Shown in pieces: positions 60,343 through 64,000 of a stretch of DNA of 64,000 bases. A model generated the notes under the pieces. It did no database searches. It was not told where the DNA came from and saw only the letters and a program-made list of their open reading frames with translations. Source of the DNA: Methanogranum sp963676045 (GTDB taxonomy: Archaea > Thermoplasmatota > Thermoplasmata > Methanomassiliicoccales > Methanomethylophilaceae); NCBI GenBank assembly GCA_963676045.1, contig OY780938.1:62001-126000 (forward strand), given 5' to 3'. The position numbers and the translations under genes were made by a program. Numbering within the stretch: the stretch's first letter is position 1; the number at the start of each line of letters is the position of its first letter.

Positions 60343-60427
60343 ATGCAACTGGATTGCGTAGGATGGTTATTTGTGTTTCGTAAGGAAGTGGCATGGATTT
60401 CAATTATGTGTTCGCTTGAAGGCAAGG

Positions 60428-60436
60428 TTTATATTG
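60428..60436 (+). promoter_or_regulatory. TATA box of tRNA-Ile
   Basis: TTTATATTG at 28-36 bp before the tRNA, identical in sequence and distance to the box before tRNA-Gly. Confidence 0.7.
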
Positions 60437-60463
60437 TACATCCTTATTCGAGGGATAACATAC

Positions 60464-60538
60464 GGACCCATAGCTTAGACTGGCTGGAGCGCCCGGCTGA
60501 TAACCGGGAGGTCGTGCGTTCAAATCGCATTGGGTCCA
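60464..60538 (+). tRNA. tRNA-Ile (GAT anticodon)
   Basis: A complete cloverleaf: acceptor GGACCCA/TGGGTCC, anticodon stem-loop CCCGG-CTGATAA-CCGGG giving anticodon GAT, T-arm with GTTCAAATC, discriminator A at 60538. CCA is not encoded. No intron. It stands at the left border of the accessory gene block. Confidence 0.96.
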
Positions 60539-60677
60539 CTCAAACGGACTGGATAACACTCCGTTTAACGTTTTTGAGACAAAGCAGTTTTCGGAGAGAT
60601 TTGAATCTCTAAATCCATCGATAGAACTGGAAGAATTCGACCCATCAACCTACAAGGAAGGTGTAGAAGATGCATAA
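60539..60677 (+). pseudogene. 5'-truncated reading frame abutting tRNA-Ile
   Basis: An open frame ends at the TAA at 60675-60677 and codes a plausible C-terminal tail (FNVFETKQFSERFESLNPS, then IELEEFDPSTYKEGVEDA). It has no ATG, GTG or TTG start between the tRNA and the stop. It overlaps the next gene by 8 bp in the style of coupled genes. I read it as the end of an element gene cut by integration next to the tRNA, but it could be chance. Confidence 0.4.
60542..60566 (+). terminator. Hairpin AAACGGA-N11-TCCGTTT after tRNA-Ile
   Basis: A perfect 7-bp inverted repeat starts 4 bp after the tRNA and is followed by AACGTTTTT. Likely end of the tRNA transcript. It lies inside the truncated frame. 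Confidence 0.65.
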
Positions 60678-60963
60678 GATAGAATGTCCTTTCAAAGAGG
60701 GCATTGTATTTTTCTGTAGTGCAACTTCTGATATCATAAAATCAGGTTGCTGTAGAGCTTGTCCAAATAGGACTAATAACCCTAATGATGCATTCGGAAG
60801 GGAATACAATTACAATCCTGAACCATCTAAGAAAATAGTAACAAGAAAGTTGCCTCAGATAGACATAGGACAGGAGATAGAAAGGGTAAGGATGGAGAAT
60901 CCAAGCTGCATGGTTTGGTTCGACGAGGAAAGGCAGCAGGTCTTGAAGGAAGAGGTGAGTTAA
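60670..60963 (+). CDS. Small cysteine-rich protein of the accessory region
   Basis: A 97-residue protein, first complete gene after tRNA-Ile. Cysteines cluster in the first third: ECPFKEGIVFFC, then GCCRACPN, with another near the end (PSCMVW). This could bind zinc or an Fe-S cluster. The C-terminal half is charged and helical (GQEIERVRMENPS...ERQQVLKEEV). No family recognised. AAGGTG precedes the start. It is followed without gap by another Cys-rich gene. Confidence 0.65.
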   Translation: MHKIECPFKEGIVFFCSATSDIIKSGCCRACPNRTNNPNDAFGREYNYNPEPSKKIVTRKLPQIDIGQEIERVRMENPSCMVWFDEERQQVLKEEVS

Positions 60964-61221
60964 ATGAGCCTCAGAGATAGAAATTTCAGGACTGATGGAA
61001 AGACACTTGAACCTTGTTGTAAAGATATGAATCTTGCAATACTTGGAGGCAGGATTATCAAATCTGAGATAAAAGATCGTTATTCGATACTAGATGATGA
61101 TAATACCGCATTAATAAATGGTAAAAATTGTCCATTCTGTGGAAAACTTTTAAAATTTCCAGAAATAGAAGCATGGTACGATTCAGACGCTAATAAAATC
61201 AATTTTGAGGAAGTGAACTAA
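60964..61221 (+). CDS. Small CC...CPFCGK zinc-ribbon-like protein, copy 1
   Basis: An 85-residue protein with EPCCKDMNLAILGGRI in the N-terminal half and NGKNCPFCGKLLKF in the C-terminal half, giving a likely four-cysteine metal site (CC plus CxxC). No known family. Start follows AGGTGAG. The next gene is a shorter version of the same protein, so a tandem duplication is evident. Confidence 0.7.
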   Translation: MSLRDRNFRTDGKTLEPCCKDMNLAILGGRIIKSEIKDRYSILDDDNTALINGKNCPFCGKLLKFPEIEAWYDSDANKINFEEVN

Positions 61222-61395
61222 ATGAAATCCAAAGATGGATTTTTTACGTTTGATGGAAAGGAAGTACAGATATGCTGTACGCATCTTTATTTTGAAATAT
61301 TAAGTGGTAGAATTACTCAATGTAAAAATTGTCCATTCTGTGGAAAACCTTTGAGAATTAAAGAAATCAAAGAAGCAGAAGGTGACGATCAATGA
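61222..61395 (+). CDS. Small CC...CPFCGK zinc-ribbon-like protein, copy 2 (57 aa)
   Basis: A 57-residue gene. It starts MKSKDGFFTFDGKEVQICC and continues THLYFEILSGRIT, then QCKNCPFCGKPLRI, ending EGDDQ. Alignment to copy 1 is direct: ICC for PCC, ILSGRI for ILGGRI, NCPFCGK shared, with an insert missing between. It begins 1 bp after the stop of copy 1 and its stop overlaps the next start (ATGA), so translation is coupled. It is easily missed because of its size. Confidence 0.7.
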   Translation: MKSKDGFFTFDGKEVQICCTHLYFEILSGRITQCKNCPFCGKPLRIKEIKEAEGDDQ

Positions 61396-61739
61396 GCATT
61401 TCCACACCAAATGCCATAATGTATTTTGAATGGACTGGAAATGAAATTCAAATGCATATAGAAACAAGAGAAGGTCTTTCCATCGTTGGAAAAATGAGTG
61501 CAAAAGAATTGCATCAGCATATAATGGTCGCAGAAAAAACATTAGATTGTTATCTAGATAGTGAAAAGCCTTGGACATCGAAAGGAAAGAGATTCAATTC
61601 CAATTCAAGTAGATGGGAAGAAAAACTAGTAGGTATTGAATCAGAGAAGTATAAGGAAAACTTAAAAAAATATGCTTGGACAAAACAAGATAAAGAGGAT
61701 ATTGAACAAGCCATAAGAAACCATCCGGAGTGGTTTTAA
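61392..61739 (+). CDS. Hypothetical accessory protein (115 aa)
   Basis: A 115-residue soluble protein. It has a beta-rich first half (AIMYFEWTGNEIQMHIETREG, then LSIVGKMSAKELHQHI) and a charged helical second half (KENLKKYAWTKQDKEDIEQA). No family recognised. Strong AGGTGACGATC ribosome binding site. Overlaps both neighbours by 1-4 bp, so it is part of the same operon. Confidence 0.6.
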   Translation: MSISTPNAIMYFEWTGNEIQMHIETREGLSIVGKMSAKELHQHIMVAEKTLDCYLDSEKPWTSKGKRFNSNSSRWEEKLVGIESEKYKENLKKYAWTKQDKEDIEQAIRNHPEWF

Positions 61740-62014
61740 TGTCTGCCAAAACAGCAAACAAACAGATATCATGGGCAGCAGATAATCTTGGCCATGATTT
61801 GGCAGTAGCCAAAAGTCTGAAATTGGTAGTTTTACTAAACGATCCGAAATATGTAGGAAATTTTAACAAAGATAATATAGAAAAATTCTACAAAGAAATG
61901 AGATCTGTTAAAGATAATGTTGATTCATTCATGAAGGTCTATAATGAACTGAACGAACTGATTACTACTACAGACAAAGAGAAGCTCCTAGCTTTGGTAG
62001 GAGGTTCTCAATAA
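61739..62014 (+). CDS. Hypothetical helical accessory protein (91 aa)
   Basis: A 91-residue protein, mostly helical: TANKQISWAADNLGHDLAVAKS, then IEKFYKEMRSVKDNVDSFMKVYNELNELI. No family recognised. The ATG overlaps the upstream stop (TAATG). An ATG three codons earlier is inside the preceding gene and less likely. Last gene of the first accessory operon, before the inverted-repeat promoter. Confidence 0.6.
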   Translation: MSAKTANKQISWAADNLGHDLAVAKSLKLVVLLNDPKYVGNFNKDNIEKFYKEMRSVKDNVDSFMKVYNELNELITTTDKEKLLALVGGSQ

Positions 62015-62032
62015 TGTCATTCAGGACAATGG

Positions 62033-62152
62033 CCGAACTGAGGCCGTTGTTCTCTTTCATTCTCATATTTAAATTGGGAGTGATTGAGTTCGGCCTCAGT
62101 TCGGAACGCTGGACAACAAATCTTTACGGCCCAGTTCGGTCTAACGAACTGG
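62033..62152. promoter_or_regulatory. Promoter wrapped in inverted repeats (operator region of the winged-helix gene)
   Basis: CCGAACTGAGGCCG (62033-62046) and CGGCCTCAGTTCGG (62091-62104) are a perfect 14-bp inverted repeat with 44 bp between. The TATA box ATATTTAAATT (62065-62075) lies in the middle. A second perfect repeat, CCAGTTCG-gtctaa-CGAACTGG, follows at 62131-62152. All four arms contain CAGTTCG or its complement, so one protein could bind them all. The start codon of the winged-helix gene is at 62186. Confidence 0.75.
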
Positions 62153-62185
62153 CTCGGACTGCCGGTACGTATAGATGGTGATTCG

Positions 62186-63346
62186 ATGAAGGATATCGAT
62201 AACAACGTAACGGTATTGCAGATGAAGATATACGTCTGCTTGATCAACTATGGGAACCCAAGATACCCTAGGACAGCTAACCAAGTATCGAGATTGCTGG
62301 GTGTACCAAAATCTACCATATCGGATGCCATTAAAAAACTCCTAAGATTAGAGTACATAAGCCTAGATTCTGATGGAAGGTCTGATAAGATCTACAGGAA
62401 GGGAAACAGGCATCCTATAATGGAAGAGAAGATAAAAGTCAATTATTTGGAAGAAGGAGAGTGGTTCGATAAAAACGGGGTCGCCATTAGACCAAAGATA
62501 AACACCGAACTGCAAGATGTACCTACATTCAGGGCGCATCTTAACGGAGGGTGGTTAAAATTCACAGTTTCCAAAGAAGGAAACATAGATAGAATCAAAG
62601 TGCCGGTAGAAGAAAAAAAACTTACACAAGAACAAAAGGAATCGTTCGAGAGATCTATCTCAAATAAACCGATGATAGAAAGGTCATTGTTTGGAAATTC
62701 CAAACCAGTCGAGATAAGAGGTTCGAAGAGTTACTATGGTATTTTCCTATTGGATGATTATTTTTTCCAGATAAGATATCAAATCTCTAACAATGGCGGT
62801 AAATGGTTTTACGTTGAAGCTCCTAGTAAAATAATTGTAGCCAACGAGATTGATGAAAATACAACACCTGAGAAACTTTTCGTTGATCGCATAAGGCCGC
62901 TTCTTAGATATCTTGAAAAATGGGGTAATTGGAGATTCAAGATTGATTCTACTGGGGATTATGAAGTAAATGTGCGCGTAAGGACTACAGAGTGTAAGAC
63001 CAAGATAGAATATGGTCTGGACAGCAAGACAAGCGATATCCTGACATCTGCATTAGGTGAGGATTTTGGTATTATCGGAGAATCGGAATTATGGAAAGAT
63101 AAATCACCTGATTCTCAGGGATCCAATGGAGAATTTGAAACCAACAATCCGAAAATGGTACACGCGATAAATGATTTGCCTATAACTACTGGAAAGGTAA
63201 ACAATATTGAGATTTTCAACATAGAGATACAAAAACAGATAATGATCCTTCAGCAGCGCGTACAGGAGCTTATCGAATGCGACCAGAAACTGGCTGAGGA
63301 AATGATTAAGGAACGCATATCGAAGAGAGAAGGTGCATACCCATGA
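62186..63346 (+). CDS. Winged-helix DNA-binding protein of the accessory region
   Basis: A 386-residue protein. The N-terminal winged-helix domain (about residues 8-65) reads NVTVLQMKIYVCLINYG, then ANQVSRLLGVPKSTISDAIKKLLRLEYISLD. The next 300 residues match nothing I know and end in a coiled-coil-like helix (EIQKQIMILQQRVQELIECD). GGTGATT just before ATG 62186 fixes the start; the frame is open to 62084 inside the operator. The repeat-rich promoter suggests autoregulation. It may be the element's master regulator or a replication initiator. Confidence 0.7.
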   Translation: MKDIDNNVTVLQMKIYVCLINYGNPRYPRTANQVSRLLGVPKSTISDAIKKLLRLEYISLDSDGRSDKIYRKGNRHPIMEEKIKVNYLEEGEWFDKNGVAIRPKINTELQDVPTFRAHLNGGWLKFTVSKEGNIDRIKVPVEEKKLTQEQKESFERSISNKPMIERSLFGNSKPVEIRGSKSYYGIFLLDDYFFQIRYQISNNGGKWFYVEAPSKIIVANEIDENTTPEKLFVDRIRPLLRYLEKWGNWRFKIDSTGDYEVNVRVRTTECKTKIEYGLDSKTSDILTSALGEDFGIIGESELWKDKSPDSQGSNGEFETNNPKMVHAINDLPITTGKVNNIEIFNIEIQKQIMILQQRVQELIECDQKLAEEMIKERISKREGAYP

Positions 63347-63600
63347 CACCTGAACAAGACCTCGAAGATAGGGCTCACAGAGTTGCTGCTGATCTATGGC
63401 AGAATAGAGGGTATGCAGCAGCAAGAGAACATGTCCAGAGCATGATAGAAAGCAACGAAGGTAAGAACATTTTCTGGTTGCAAGTCAGATCAGCATTGGA
63501 TAATATCGAGAATCCTAAGATTAAACCTAAAAAGAACAGAACAGCGATAGACCAGACGTTTATCGATAATTTTAACGAAGATAATAAAGGAGTGATTTGA
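63343..63600 (+). CDS. Hypothetical small accessory protein (85 aa)
   Basis: An 85-residue charged, helical protein: DLEDRAHRVAADLWQNRGYAAAREHVQSM, then NIFWLQVRSALDNIEN, with a basic KPKKNRTA segment. No family recognised. It overlaps the winged-helix gene by 4 bp (ATGA) and is directly followed by the recombinase, so it belongs to the same operon and might assist recombination (for example a directionality factor). Confidence 0.6.
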   Translation: MTPEQDLEDRAHRVAADLWQNRGYAAAREHVQSMIESNEGKNIFWLQVRSALDNIENPKIKPKKNRTAIDQTFIDNFNEDNKGVI

Positions 63601-64000
63601 ATGGCATCGCCATATGAAGGAATGACAGCAGTACTCTACGCACGTGTATCTACAGAAGATCACAGCGAGGACATGTCAGAGAATAGGCAGAATCCTGAAT
63701 CTCAATTATTGGCCCTTACGAAATACTGCAAAGAGAATGGAATACAGATCATAGGCAAGTATGCAGACAAGCAGACCGGTTCTAACATGGATCGTCCAGA
63801 ATTTGACCGCATGCTAGGTCGTATCTTACGTGGCGGCGTTCAGATAATACTTGCTCTCGATGCTGACAGGATTTCTCGTAGCATGGAGGATAAGAATGCC
63901 CTTCTGAAATTGATTAATCCTATGCATGTTGTAATAAGATATCTCCAAGATTCAACGCATCCCGAGACCGAGGAAGGTTATCTAATCGACACGATGAAAA
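63601..64000 (+). CDS. Serine recombinase (resolvase/invertase type), cut by the window edge
   Basis: The first 133 residues of a serine recombinase. Catalytic motif YARVSTEDH has the nucleophile Ser-17 and Arg-15. Next come KQTGSNMDRPEFDRML and LDADRISRSMED, the family's second active-site arginine block. The protein continues past 64000, so whether it is a small resolvase or a large integrase is not visible. GGAGTGATT precedes the ATG. A start at codon 8 (MTAVLYARVS) is possible. Likely acts on the element that carries it. Confidence 0.9.
   Translation, partial: MASPYEGMTAVLYARVSTEDHSEDMSENRQNPESQLLALTKYCKENGIQIIGKYADKQTGSNMDRPEFDRMLGRILRGGVQIILALDADRISRSMEDKNALLKLINPMHVVIRYLQDSTHPETEEGYLIDTMK

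Noticed and set aside
60238..60612. 124-codon frame running through tRNA-Ile
   Set aside because: It crosses a complete tRNA gene and part of the PH-domain gene on the other strand; no protein-like pattern.

Overview
The window looks like a chromosomal segment of an archaeon of the Thermoplasmatota. A host-associated member of the Methanomassiliicoccales (Methanomethylophilaceae-like) is my best guess. The archaeal assignment rests on pelota, an archaeal-type glycyl-tRNA synthetase, a COG1325-type exosome-associated RNA-binding protein, a tetraether-lipid-synthase-like radical SAM enzyme, an archaeal ACT-domain regulator, and TATA-box promoters, many about 25 bp from the start codon (leaderless mRNAs). 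Ribosome binding sites of the AGGTGATC type also occur. The order and family are inferences: no methanogenesis gene lies in the window.

Layout. 1-2300: aspartate-semialdehyde dehydrogenase, chorismate mutase and a divergent ACT-domain regulator. 2640-8730: two very large membrane-anchored surface proteins. 8760-19320: an ABC-F ATPase, a CPA2 antiporter, a homocitrate/isopropylmalate-synthase-family enzyme, pelota and carAB. 19385-31810: a BspA-like leucine-rich-repeat surface protein, two DUF308-type membrane proteins, two MMPL/RND exporters, a divergent TetR regulator with palindromic operators, an isocitrate/isopropylmalate-dehydrogenase-family enzyme and two tandem LytS-type 5TM membrane proteins. 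31930-34515: a small membrane protein, an alkyladenine DNA glycosylase and a five-gene sulfur-relay operon (TusA, DsrE2, TusB-like, two DsrE-like). 35200-45110: a six-repeat surface protein, the tetraether-synthase-like enzyme, tRNA-Gly, a DUF1846 protein, a BASS-type transporter, a DEAD-box helicase and an acetate-uptake-type transporter. 45146-53680: valS, a CBS protein with a possible HPF-like tail, and an amidohydrolase-usp-usp-CBS-glyS run. 53781-60340: ferredoxin facing a ferredoxin-NADP-reductase-like flavoprotein, two split-barrel flavin-type proteins, a PC4/YdbC protein, a CNNM/CorC protein and others.

At 60464 a tRNA-Ile(GAT) gene marks the start of an accessory region that runs off the right edge. 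It holds a tight chain of short, AT-richer genes: three small cysteine-rich proteins, unknown proteins, a winged-helix protein behind an elaborate inverted-repeat promoter, and the start of a serine recombinase. I read it as an integrated element whose right end is outside the window; this is the least described part of the segment.

The window is rich in regulatory inverted repeats around TATA boxes (27650-27700, 57323-57356, 62033-62152) and in GC-rich hairpins followed by T-tracts at gene ends, which look like factor-independent terminators.
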